64,000 nucleotides of DNA, from assembly GCF_000002865.3 (NCBI RefSeq), contig NW_001865040.1:70888-134887 (forward strand), in the 5' to 3' direction. Positions 20,490 through 30,775 of the stretch are shown here, piece after piece (the first letter of the stretch is position 1; the number at the start of each line of letters is the position of its first letter). Under the pieces are notes generated by a model, which worked only from the letters and a program-made list of their open reading frames with translations, was not told the DNA's origin and searched no databases. Origin of the DNA: Monosiga brevicollis MX1 (lineage: Eukaryota > Opisthokonta > Choanoflagellata > Craspedida > Salpingoecidae). Made by a program: the position numbers and the translations under genes.

Positions 20490-23400
20490 GCCGGCAACAA
20501 TCAACCCCAACTAGAAGCATACCTCGCTCTGCCAGCCCGCTGTTGCAGCCTGTGATTGCACTCGCAGTAAATTTCTATGACAGCCGTCGAGCACAGCACG
20601 GGGTCAAGGGGAGGCATTCCGCAACGCATTTAATAAAGTGCGCCAGCCAAGCCTTCTGGTCCAAGACAGCAAGCAGCACAGCAGACCTAAAAGACATGAC
20701 TAAGCGTTCGGGCAAGACAACAGTAGCCTCGAGGTCGAGCATCTCGCTGACGAGACGGCTGACAGTTGAGCCATCCAGCGGTTTGACATGCAAACTGCGC
20801 ACCCCGCACGTCCCCCAAAAGCAAACCATTCGCCGTGAGAATATACGAGCTCACATCCAATCGAAAACCAGCACCAAAGCGTACTTTAGATCAAATGCCG
20901 TAGAGGGAAGGAGACCGGAATGCGAAGGCATGGCAGTGCGGGTGGCCAGCACGACCAGTTTGCTACATTGCGTTGTCAAACCCACACAGATGGATTAAAA
21001 GATGTATCTCATCGCGCTGGTTGGCATTGGGCACACATACCAGCTTGGCGGCGGCTTGCTTGCCAAGAGAGCCTGTAGACTGCTGGCAAGAGCATGTGAG
21101 AACACCGCTTGATTTGCAATGTGCAGGTACTCGACAATGGTATCCAGATCATCCAGGAGCACCACCGCCGTCTACCGAGGACCCCAAAAAAGAAATAATG
21201 AGGCTGTCACGGCACAATGTCCCATCCACTGCACTCAAACGCCGAATCACGACTGACCCGAGCCGCATGGGCAGAAGTAAAGGCCCGTCGAATTCGATTT
21301 ACTTTTCCCAGGTCGGTCAAGCCCACCAATTCAGCGCCCGTCACGACCTGAGACAAATTGCGGTTCAGACAGCGTTCAAGAAAGGCACCAAGAAACGAGG
21401 CACACGCCCACCTCAACAAATTCCACGTCACTTTGTAGGATGGCTTGAACCTGAAATGCCATCGTGGAAAGTTCATCAATACCACTGGCAGCACTTGTCA
21501 ACATGCGGAAAGGTGTGGTCTCCAGCTTACCGCCAACGCCGTCTTTCCCACTCCTGTGGTAATGTCCAGACACAGGCGTAAATGCCATAAAAACACATAA
21601 AACTTCAGTCCTTGACAGAACAAAAGGCCCAACAGATGCATGCGTAGCGACACACCTCCTGCGCCGGTGATAAGAATGCGCAGCGCGTCTGATGTCGAAG
21701 CCTCCGGGCTTGTGCTCGTAGCAATGTGCTCTTGCAGGGTGTGCAACACCTGTAGCACGGTCTCACAGCCGTATCAGATTCAAAGTAGCATTGCGTGAGC
21801 GCGGTGGCATGCGCACATTCACCTGCTCATTTGCTTTTCGTGTGCGCATCCAGCCCATGGGAAGATAGTCTCGGGCGATGGTATGAGTTGGCGTGGTAAA
21901 TGCTGGCTCGCTAGCATCAATGGACTTTAAGAAGTCGGTCTGCTGAACCTGTTGATAGACGCGATTAAGCTTGCCGTGATCCTAAAACGTTTGGACACAA
22001 TGCTGCTGGCTTACCAGAAGTGGGGCACCCGCCTCCTCTGCCCGAGCAATAGCTAATGAGGCCGCATTCCTAAAAGTTGGCACCAGCGCGCCCCGTGCCC
22101 AAGTGCCAGCTGAGACTGGACAAGGGAGGGTGAACGAACATTACATCGCGAGCATGCATTCAACATGATACCTACCGGACCAAACCCGCGATTTCTGCCC
22201 CGCTGAAGCGTCCTGTTCTAAAGGCCAGAGCTGTAACCAATCACACATCGCCAATTCAATGTCATCGCGGGGTCCTATAGCTTAACAAGCAATGAGGGTG
22301 CAACTCGCACCATCAAGATCAACGTCCGGCGCCAGCAGCTGCGAAGCTTGCATGGCTCGCGTGTGAATCTCAAAGATTTCTTGTCGGCCTGTTGCCATAG
22401 TGTGGTGAGTTCTTGAGAGCTCGAGTCTCGTCTTGCGTGCCGGCAAACGCGTAAAGCACACAACGCACCAGTGACGTCGGGCAAGGCAATTTCGACCTGA
22501 ACTTCAAACCTACCAACCCCTCAGCCCAAGCAGATAAGCTCACACAAGGCAATTGTGTAATCCTGCTGGTTGTACCCACCGGCCCGGTCGCAGAAGCGCC
22601 TTGTCAATGAGACCCCGCTGATTGGTCATGCCAATGACGATAATGTTATTTTGCTCCTGCCACATGCGCCGAGGACAATAGGTGACAGCATGTGTTTGTA
22701 AACGACAAGCATTGCTATGCCTGCACACGCTTTTTCTTCGACTCGACGCCGGCAGACCTTGAGTCCATCCATAAGGGTGAGCAGACTGTTGACCACGCTA
22801 TCATACGCCAAGGAGGCAGACTGAATATCGCACAAAGGGTTTGTTCGCGGTCATGGAAAATGCCATACGCGCACGCGCACCCCTTCCTCGCTTTCCATGG
22901 AGATGCGTTGCACACCAAAACACATACCGATCCATCACCAGAGCCTCGCTCTCGAAAGATGGCGTCGATTTCGTCAAAAATCAAAACGTATGTGGGACTC
23001 GCCTCCCCCAGCCGTGCCACAGCTTCTTCGGCAGGTGCAAAGTATTGGCGCAAGGCCTTTTCGCTCTCTCCGAGGTATTTTTGCTACATGACGTTGTGCC
23101 CAAGGTTTTGATGACGTGCATGAGAGCCGACAGCCATTGAAAGAAATTCAGAACGGGTTTTGTTTGCAAGGAGTCAGCAGAACAGCCGTGTCGACAGCCG
23201 TTTGAGATTTTTACGCACCATAATACTGGGTGTGTTGATCAGCGTGACCTGATCTGAGCCCAAGAGCTTGGCAATGGTCCTAAAAGGCAGGTCGATGAGA
23301 GAACTGGCTCTGCCCCTCATTTGAGTCGGTTTGTGCAATTCAATGCTCACCTCGCCAATAGGGTTTTGCCAGTGCCAGGTGGCCCATGGAGCAAGACGCC

Positions 23401-23721
23401 TGGCCCCGCCGCTCATCATGAGGGTTACCATTCGACTGTGTCGCCAGGCAAGCACAAACGTTTCTGGCCACAAACCTTTGGGGTGCGAAATGCCAAGAGC
23501 CCGGACTTGCTCGGGCGGAAACTGCCGGCCTTGGAACACGCGGCGATAAATTTCTTGAATTTCCTGAATCGATAAACTCAAAACATGAGCTAAGCACGTA
23601 TTCACGCCCCGGGCCAGCACCTTTTGCCCTCGTCACCAACCTGCTTGAGACCTCCGACACCCAGCTTTTGAAACGAGGTAAAAATGTCTCTACTCCAGCA
23701 ACAGGTCAAACGTGAGCACAT
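20277..23721 (-). CDS. NSF-like double AAA+ ATPase lacking the N domain
   Basis: Multi-exon. The likely start, ATG at 23721 (MCSRLTCCWSRDIFTSFQKL), runs directly into FQKLGVGGLKQEIQEIYRR and FPPEQVRALGISHPKGVLL, the NSF D1 entry. D1 has Walker A GPPGTGKT (23385-23362), YLGESEKALRQYF, Walker B VLIFDEIDAIF (about 22985-22955), IIVIGMTNQ (sensor 1) and LLRPGR (arginine finger). D2 has a P-loop GAGGVGKT split by an intron (about 21670-21550) and Walker B VVLLDDLD (about 21165-21141), then SLHVKPLDGSTVSRLV as in the NSF end of D2. NSF disassembles SNARE complexes through its N domain bound to alpha-SNAP; no N domain fits here because the upstream gene stops only 42 bases away at 23764. Either this is a shortened paralog or N-domain exons lie elsewhere. 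The last exon (about 20432-20277) is read in the frame with strong RNY codon pattern. Family confident; exon detail partial. Confidence 0.75.
20457..20486 (-). repeat. 30-base A/T homopolymer in the last intron of the NSF-like gene
   Basis: Thirty consecutive A on the plus strand, T on the sense strand, about 24 bases upstream of the acceptor of the last exon (TTAACCACAG). It acts in effect as an extreme polypyrimidine tract. Confidence 0.92.
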
Positions 23722-23763
23722 CGGCGACCGCACAAGTGGGCGTACAGGTCCAGCAAGGATGCA

Positions 23764-25262
23764 TCACCGAATTGATGCATGATAGGACACGGCTCGGTCA
23801 AGGTTGAGGGGCGTGGCCAAGCCATCAAAGGTGACACTGACATCCTGAGGCGGATGCATACAGAACAAGCATCAAAGGCCGGCACCAAGCGCTTGACAGT
23901 ATATAGCAAAGCAAGAAGGGCTGTTGGACATCTACGAGACCACAGACCAGATCAAGCCCATCAAGCGTGGGGAGGGTACAGGTGGCTGAAAACTCCGAGT
24001 TGCGCGTCGCTCGAGTGCATGACTCCGTGCCCACTCGAATGGTGATGGGTGCTTGAGGAAAGCCCACGCCGTGAATGGTCAAGGTATCGCCTGCACGGCA
24101 ATCTATGTTCACGAGGGGTGAGTGCGCGGTAGCAGGCCAGGGTCAATGGTCAGCAAGCCACGCTAGCAACCAGCGTGGCTGTGACTTGAATGGGCGTGAT
24201 TATCCTTGACGGAGCGGCGTAGTGCATGGTGTGAAAGAGACACGGCATGCTGACCCGCAATCGTGGCTGCGGCGGTTGAGCTTTTGCAGCCGGATACTCC
24301 AGTCAGACGAGGGCGCCTGATTCCACAAGCAAAATGGTCAGACCCAAAAAGTACCAATACAATGCCATATAGGAATATGAGATGGGGTCTGATTGAGTGT
24401 CAGTTGGCATTCAGCGTCCGTGACACGCACTGGTTCAAGGGGCAGCCAATGGCTCCCGTGAGCTGGAGGTTGTAAATGCACGCCAGCGGCCCTGTCGAGA
24501 AGAGCGGGGGCAGATCGTTACATGGGCATTGAACCGCTTTGAACGCATGGTGTCCCAGACGCACCAGAGCCTTCGGAGATTTGTACGTGGGCAGGGTTTG
24601 GGTCCCCACAGTGAATGTCCACAATCATTTTACGATGACGTTTGACGATATCACAAAAGTCTCCGCCGTCAAACTCGAGTCGCAAGCCTGTGGGCAGAGA
24701 AGCACAGGTCAGACACGAGCAGTCTGAAAGTGGGTGCATTTCAAGGATCATGAAGGCGCAGACCCACCTTGCGAATGTCCAGGCAAGCTTTGCACGGATG
24801 CCTGGTCAAGGCGTCCGGCGATTGAGGGCTCCACGCCTGGGCTCAAGCGATCGAGATGGGCAGGAGATGAGGTCAGGAGTCGGACAGGGGTTTGGATAAA
24901 GCGCGTTGCAACAAACAGATGAACAAACCCGTCACGTGCATGCAGCCAATCGTGGTAGAGCGTGGGCTGGCCGACCCGCATTCACGTTGGCCTGTTCCAT
25001 CTGAATGCATCAAGTTGGTGGGCGGTGAAGGGTATGTTGGCGACGTCAAGCACACACGGGTCCAACTCAGAGGCCAAGGCTTGTACCGACCGAAGCTGAA
25101 GCGAGAGCCTCGAACAGAAGGAACTGGCGCATCAAACTGGATCTTCTGCAAGCGATCCAAGTCATATTGCTGTTCCCGAGCCGGGTCTGTCCAAGTGCCT
25201 TGAAGCCGCGAAGCCGCTGCCAAGGTCACGCACGCCCAACCCAAAACACCGACAACCCACAT
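23764..25262 (-). CDS. Secreted protein with MRH-like and IPT/TIG domains
   Basis: The first exon begins at ATG 25262 with a clear signal peptide (MWVVGVLGWACVTLAAAS). The middle part has a mannose-6-phosphate-receptor-homology pattern: HPCKAC-type cysteines or an alternative frame upstream, then LRLEFDGGDFCDIVKRHRK, IVDIHCGDPNP, VQISEG and CIYNLQLTGAIGCPL (about 24700-24430), with the Arg, Glu and Tyr positions typical of sugar-binding MRH domains. A TIG/IPT module follows (about 24330-23950): LTGVSGCKSST..., DCRAGDTLTIHGVGF, SEFSATCTLP. The last exon encodes DVSVTFDGLATPLNLDRAV and stops at 23766-23764. MRH domains bind phosphomannose or high-mannose glycans in the secretory pathway; IPT domains are Ig-like folds of receptors and adhesion proteins. 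No C-terminal membrane segment is seen, so it is probably lumenal or secreted. Several exon borders (about 25150-24860) remain ambiguous. It is divergent from the inversin-like gene. Confidence 0.65.
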
Positions 25263-25797
25263 TCTGCAAAGCAGCAGCCCCAAGGGGGAGTCAACACCAA
25301 CGGCCCTCTCCTCCACCCACCCCCCAAGCTGCCAGTCTCCTCCCCAGCTCCCCCAAGCTGCCAGTCACCTCCCCCAAGCTGCCAGTGACCTCCCCAGTCA
25401 AGCCCCGATGGGTGTGTGTGTGTGTGTGTATTTTTGACAAACAACCAAGTGACATGTTTTTTCTGACAATTAATCTTTTTTGTGTTTGTGTCTCTGTTAG
25501 GATACATGTGGTAGTTTTACATGTGTGCCAACCTGTGTCTTTCCGCTCTCTCTCTTCTCTCTTCTCTCTCTCTCTCTCTCAAACTCTCAAACTCTCTCTG
25601 CTGTCTCTCTCTTCTCTCTCTGTGCTCTGACCAATTCTGTGCTCTCTCTCTCTCTTCACAAATTTTTCTCGCTCGCTCGCTCGAAAGGGCAGACCAAGGA
25701 GGCGAGGTGCGGGGAAGGGAGCGCCATCTTGCGGGGGGCGGGTTCAGGGTGTGTTCAACTGCTCGTGGGTGGGCCTGTGCAAAGCTGACCCTGGAGG
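25263..25797. other. Divergent promoter region with tandem repeat, (GT)n and CT-rich tract
   Basis: Between the secreted MRH/IPT gene (minus) and the inversin-like gene (plus). It contains three to four copies of a unit like CCCCCAAGCTGCCAGTCACCT at 25316-25396, (GT)n at 25412-25429, and interrupted CT repeats at 25543-25660. The CT part is sense-oriented to the plus-strand gene. No gene is seen inside. Confidence 0.75.
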
Positions 25798-26556
25798 ATG
25801 GCCACCGCGCCGCTGCGCGCTTTGCGAGGTGAGCCGTGTTTGTTGTTGATTCTTCGCCCTTGACAACCACCGATTCCCGCGATTCCGCCCCTCGGGAATA
25901 CGCTTGAGCCGGCTCCGCCGCCTCCTTCATGTGTTCGAAATCAAAGGCCGGTCGGGGATCGGCTCCGCTGGTGCCTCCGTCTTGACACCAAACGCACGTG
26001 TGCTTGCCCACACGCCGCATACACGTTCATCAACACCCACGTGAAGCACGATCGGCCCCCACCTCAGACTGCCGTGCTGCGTCAAGCAAACTCATGCGGT
26101 CAACTCAAGCCTCCCTCGCGTCAAAGCCCGTCCCGTGCCTCGCTTTAAAGCCCACCCCGTGCCATCGCCATTCTTCTCTCCAACCCCTCCCCATTCATCT
26201 CCCTACCTTTGTGTCACGAGCAAGCACACCCATACTTTCATCTGTCGTTTGGGCGCACGCTTGGGCGTGCGGCCAGGGACTTTCAGACAACACAGCCTTC
26301 CACACAGCCTCCTCTTTTCTTCCACAGACGCTCAGCTTTTTCTTGACGCGATCGCGATCGCGTTGCCAGCCTGAAGTTTACGCTGTTGCCACGCATCATC
26401 TCACCACCTGTTGTTATGCCACGTGACCCGCGGCTGTTGTCTTTCCCTCACTAGCGCGGACTGCTGGTCGCCGACTTGCTGAACCTGCCAACTCCACCAT
26501 GCTACGACAGTGCGTTTGTCAATTTGGCTGCACGTCACCGATGCGCGCCGACCTAG

Positions 26557-29500
26557 CGCCCGAGTTCACCATTTCACTTGGATGCTGGTCGCCACTTCCG
26601 TGTCCTCGCGCGTAGAAAACCAGGGCCACATGAGAAGCAGGTCTTTCGTGCCTGTCAAGCCGGCGCTCGCGAAGATGTACTCGCGCTCTTCAACCGCCAC
26701 TGCAACGAGGTATGCGCCATGTCCATCAAACCTGCATCCACGCCTTGTCTGACCCTGGCGCCATGGTTTTGCCTCAGAGCCCAAGAACCTCACGCTTCAC
26801 GCTGCACCCCCTCTTCTCACCTGTGTCCCCCTTTTAGCTCAATGTGAATGCCATCGCGTCCTCTGGCACACCCTTGCTCTTCGCCGTGCTTGAGCTGGGT
26901 GAATTGAGCTTGCTCCGCCAGCTAGCACAGTTTGCCGAACTGGACATCAATGCCATCCATGCAGCCTCGGGGGAGAATGCTGCTCATCGCTGCATCGAGC
27001 TCGAAAAGCCAGCGCTCCTCAAACAAGTTCTTCTTCTAGGCTGCTCCTGTCATCATCGCAATAAGGATAACGTGTCGCCTCTCGAGCTCGTCGTTCTTAG
27101 TGGCAGGGTGCGTACAGGGTGTCAATCTGTCACTCACGCTCACGCATCTGCAGCTCTGGCCATCACCTCATTGTCGCTGGTTGTTGGTGTCGTTCTACCT
27201 TCTTTGATCTTGTCATCACAGCTGGCGTTGCTCGCCGTCATGCTTATGCACGGGCGCCTCAAGATTGATACTCCATCTTTGGAGGGCTACACGCCTTTGG
27301 CCTTGTCCATTCTACAAAATCAGGTTGGCAGCTTCTCTTCCATGCATTCCGCCGGGAAGCATCTGCCAGAATCCAATCCCCGCCCCCCTCAACCGCCATC
27401 ACCATCTGTACATGGCGATAGCCCGACTGCTGTCGCATGCTTGTCAGCAAAGGTGCAAGCGCACGCCAGCCCTGCGGTATTGAAGAAATGTCGCCCTTGC
27501 ATCTCGCCGCTGCTTGTGGCAACATCGATTGCCTCACAGCCCTGCTCAGCGCTGAGTAAGCACCGCTTGACGCGAAAGCAGGCTCACCCCAAATCGTGAT
27601 GATGAGCCTTTGCCAGCTCCTTATCGTCAGTACAACAGACACGCTTCATTTGTCCTCTACCCATGATTGCTTGCCCTTCCAGGACGCACCAACCTCCCAA
27701 CAACACGGATCGTCGTGGTCGTACACCCCTTCACTTGGCGATCGCCGCCTCAAACATGAAAGCAACCCTAGCACTCTTGTCAGCTGGTGCCAATCCAGAT
27801 ACTCGTGACACTGCTGGTACTTCACCCCTGCACATGGCCGTTTCACTCGGCCAAGCAAGCTTGGTGCAAGCATTGCTCGACGCTGGCGCTGAGCCAACTG
27901 TCTGTGATCAACGTCAACGAACGCCTCTGCATACTGCCGGTACGCCTGACCGAATTCTCGTTGCTGGGTCCTGAAGAGGGCGGCCAGAGAGCTAGCTTGA
28001 CATGGCGGGTGTCAAGTCCGTGAATGTGAATAGAGCTGTTCACTTGTTTGTTTCATTCTTCCTTGTGTCCCTTTACACGCTCTACACGACTTTGTAGTTG
28101 AAGCTGGGCACACCGACGTGGTTCGGGCGCTCGTTAAAATTGGAGGCGACGCGCTCATGGCAGCTACGGATGCTGCTGGGTGCACTGTCGCCCACCTGGC
28201 GTGCAAGCTGGGACATGACACTATCCTGAAAGAACTCATCGAGGCCCACCCTCCATTGGCAACCTTACCCGACCAGCAAGGCTGGACCCCTCTCCATTGG
28301 GCAGCAGCTGTCGATCGGCTCGGTGCAGCTCAGCTACTAGCCGAGCACCCTATTGATTGGAATGCACTCGATAACAATGGACAACCACCCGTTTTCTTGG
28401 CCGCCAGTCGGGGCGCTTTGGTGGGCTTTTGGCTTGGGGTGACTCCGTTGCAAGGGCAATGCCTTTCCCCTGTCTTTGTTTCTCTCACATCGCCCCTTTT
28501 TCTGTCCCGTAATTTCCCATCTTTGTGACTCTGGGCTTGCTTCCCTTTCTGGACAATGTGCTCATTGCTTCAAACTGTAGGCGCTTACGGAATGGATGCT
28601 CGGAACAAAGGAACTGGACGTGCAGCTCCAAGATTCGCACGAGCAAACTTTGCTTCACCTGGTTGTTCATAATGCGTGGGCTGCGGTGACCCAGGATGTG
28701 CTGCAGCAAGGGGCCTTAATTCATGCGCGTGATCATCAGGGTCGGAACCCATTACACTGGGCAGCTGCGACGGTTTGTGTCTTGATCCTTTGATTCTTAT
28801 TGTTGTTTGTAATCTGTTTGTTTGAATGTTTTTCTGGATTTGCTTCAAGTTGGTACCTGATCCTGATGCGCACGCACAACGTAGAATGATTCTGAAACAG
28901 TGATGGTGCTGCTTGATGCGGGAGCCGACCCAGATGCGCTCGATCTGGCTGGTTTACATGTGCTCCATGATGCCGCCAATGCAAACGCTGCCTCGGTTGT
29001 TCCCATTCTAGTGCAACGCTGTCGCATGCTCAACCCAAACACCAAGGGTCTGACAGGAACGGGACTCACACCACTTGATGTAGCATACAAACGCACAGCA
29101 GCTTTGGCTGCCGACGTGCTGCTTCGCGAGGGTGGATGGCCTTACGACCTATTATGCCATGCTGCTGCGGCTCGAATTCAGTCGATCTGGCGCTTACGCC
29201 GCCAAATCCGCGCTCGACTGCCCGTCGATGAAGACTTCACCGTTGTTTTCCGGTATGTTTCCTGGATGGCGCTCAGATCAACCAATGCCTGATACCATCT
29301 CCTCACACAACAACCATTTCTTTGGTTTGCCTTCCTCTCAAGGCCCATTGCTCGAGCAAATTTGGCTGTCTTGCGTCTGCACTACCGACAACAGCTACTT
29401 AATCGCCATGCCGTTTTCCTGGCAGAGGCACGGCAGCTTGGTCGATTGCCATCGCAGCTCGAAGGCACGGCTGCCACAGACAGCACGTCACCAGTCTTGG

Positions 29501-30257
29501 CAGCTACCTCAACCTCGCGATCACGCACCCTGTCCAAAAGCACCGGGTCGATGTCTTTGTCTCGTCCTGAGCGTGAGCGTCGTGAACCCTCAAGTCACAG
29601 AAAAGCAAGTTCTAATGGCACACTGCGAGCTGCTCCAGCTCCGCCGAGCACGGCTCGGGTCATTTCACGCAATTTCGTGCGGCCCAGCACACGCCAGCAT
29701 CGGGCTGCTTCCGTCTCGCGCGCAACATCCAGCTCACGAAAGCTTCAAGCTCAACTCGAGCAGGAGCGTCAGCGGAATGTCACTTTGCAAGATCAACTCA
29801 AGTTACTTGAATCGGTGAACCGACATCAAGCCAAAGCTCTAGAACACGTGCCTGCAGTCAACGACAACACTGAAGACTCAGACACTCGTCGACGGTCCTA
29901 CAGCAACTCTGTCGAGATTAAGCGATTCATGCATCAGCGTAAACTCATTGACAAATACCAACGCAAAATTGCTAGCGTCAAGGCTCGTCTAGACAACAGC
30001 CTAGTAGCCGAATCGTCGCCATCCATGAATGCAGATGAGGAGATTAAGAAGGCTGCTCGGCAAGCTGCTCGGCAACAAGTCAAGGCTGCCCTCACTGACG
30101 TATGGTGCAGCTGTTGCTCGTGCTTCCGGCCCCAATATGCACAATGCAAAACACATCTCATTCTTTGGTCACTGCTTTTTCTGGCTAGGTGCGCTCCATT
30201 CGTGAAAAGACGGAGGCATTGGCAGTGTCCCTCAAGCGCTCAACTGCAAGCTCGTGA
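26557..30257 (+). CDS. Inversin-like protein: about 16 ankyrin repeats, IQ motif, coiled coil
   Basis: Exons include 26557-26709, 26838-27107, 27222-27323, 27422-27555 and further ones to the stop at 30255-30257. About sixteen ankyrin repeats are visible, from KQVFRACQAGAREDVLALF to LTPLDVAYKRTAALAADVLL; good examples are RRGRTPLHLAIAASNMKATL and QGWTPLHWAAAVDRL. An IQ motif follows (AAARIQSIWRLRRQIRAR, about 29160-29215), then a Ser/Arg-rich region and a coiled coil (LQAQLEQERQRNVTLQDQL). Sixteen ankyrin repeats plus IQ is the layout of inversin (nephrocystin-2), a scaffold of the proximal cilium and Wnt-pathway switch in animals; the match is by architecture. The 5' end is unresolved: the frame of the first exon is open upstream of 26557 except for a TAG that also forms an acceptor (CCTAG|CGCCC), and ATG 25798 (MATAPLRALRG|GTGAGC) is a candidate first exon. 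Confidence 0.75.
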
Positions 30258-30775
30258 GCATAGCCGAAGACAAACAAAAGTATTCGGTCTGCAGCCTGGT
30301 CCTATCCCATGTGCTGGAGAACGGCCGCACATGCACAGAGCACTCCGTCTTTAGGATCTCGTTTCCTCGGTGACGCGTTGGTGCCTGCTGAGCGGCGCTG
30401 TGTTTCTGAATGAGGACAACAGAATGTGATACCCACAAGCGTAAACAACTATTGATGTACATAACCATGATATCGGGTTGTTTTGGAGCTTTTCAACTTT
30501 TTTTTTTGCTTTTCCTCCTCCATTGAGTTGCGTTCAACCTGCAAAAACGGTGTATAGTCACGTTGTGCAAGAGCGTTTCTCATTGATTGGCTCAAGCACT
30601 CTCTCAAAATCTACAATTATTGATACCTGACTTGTTTTGCAAACGTTATGACTTGACTTGAATTTTCATTTGCACTTTGATTGCTCAGCATCAAATCTCC
30701 AAATCCACACGCACATCCTTGACGGAAATACAAACACTCCTCTGGATACATACAGGCACTCTCGACGCTCGTTAC
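30258..30775. other. Convergent 3' region, no gene seen
   Basis: 518 bases between the stops of the inversin-like gene (plus) and the GANP-type gene (minus). AT-rich relative to flanks, with a T run near 30499-30508; no AATAAA in either orientation at a convincing place. Presumably both 3'UTRs. Confidence 0.7.
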
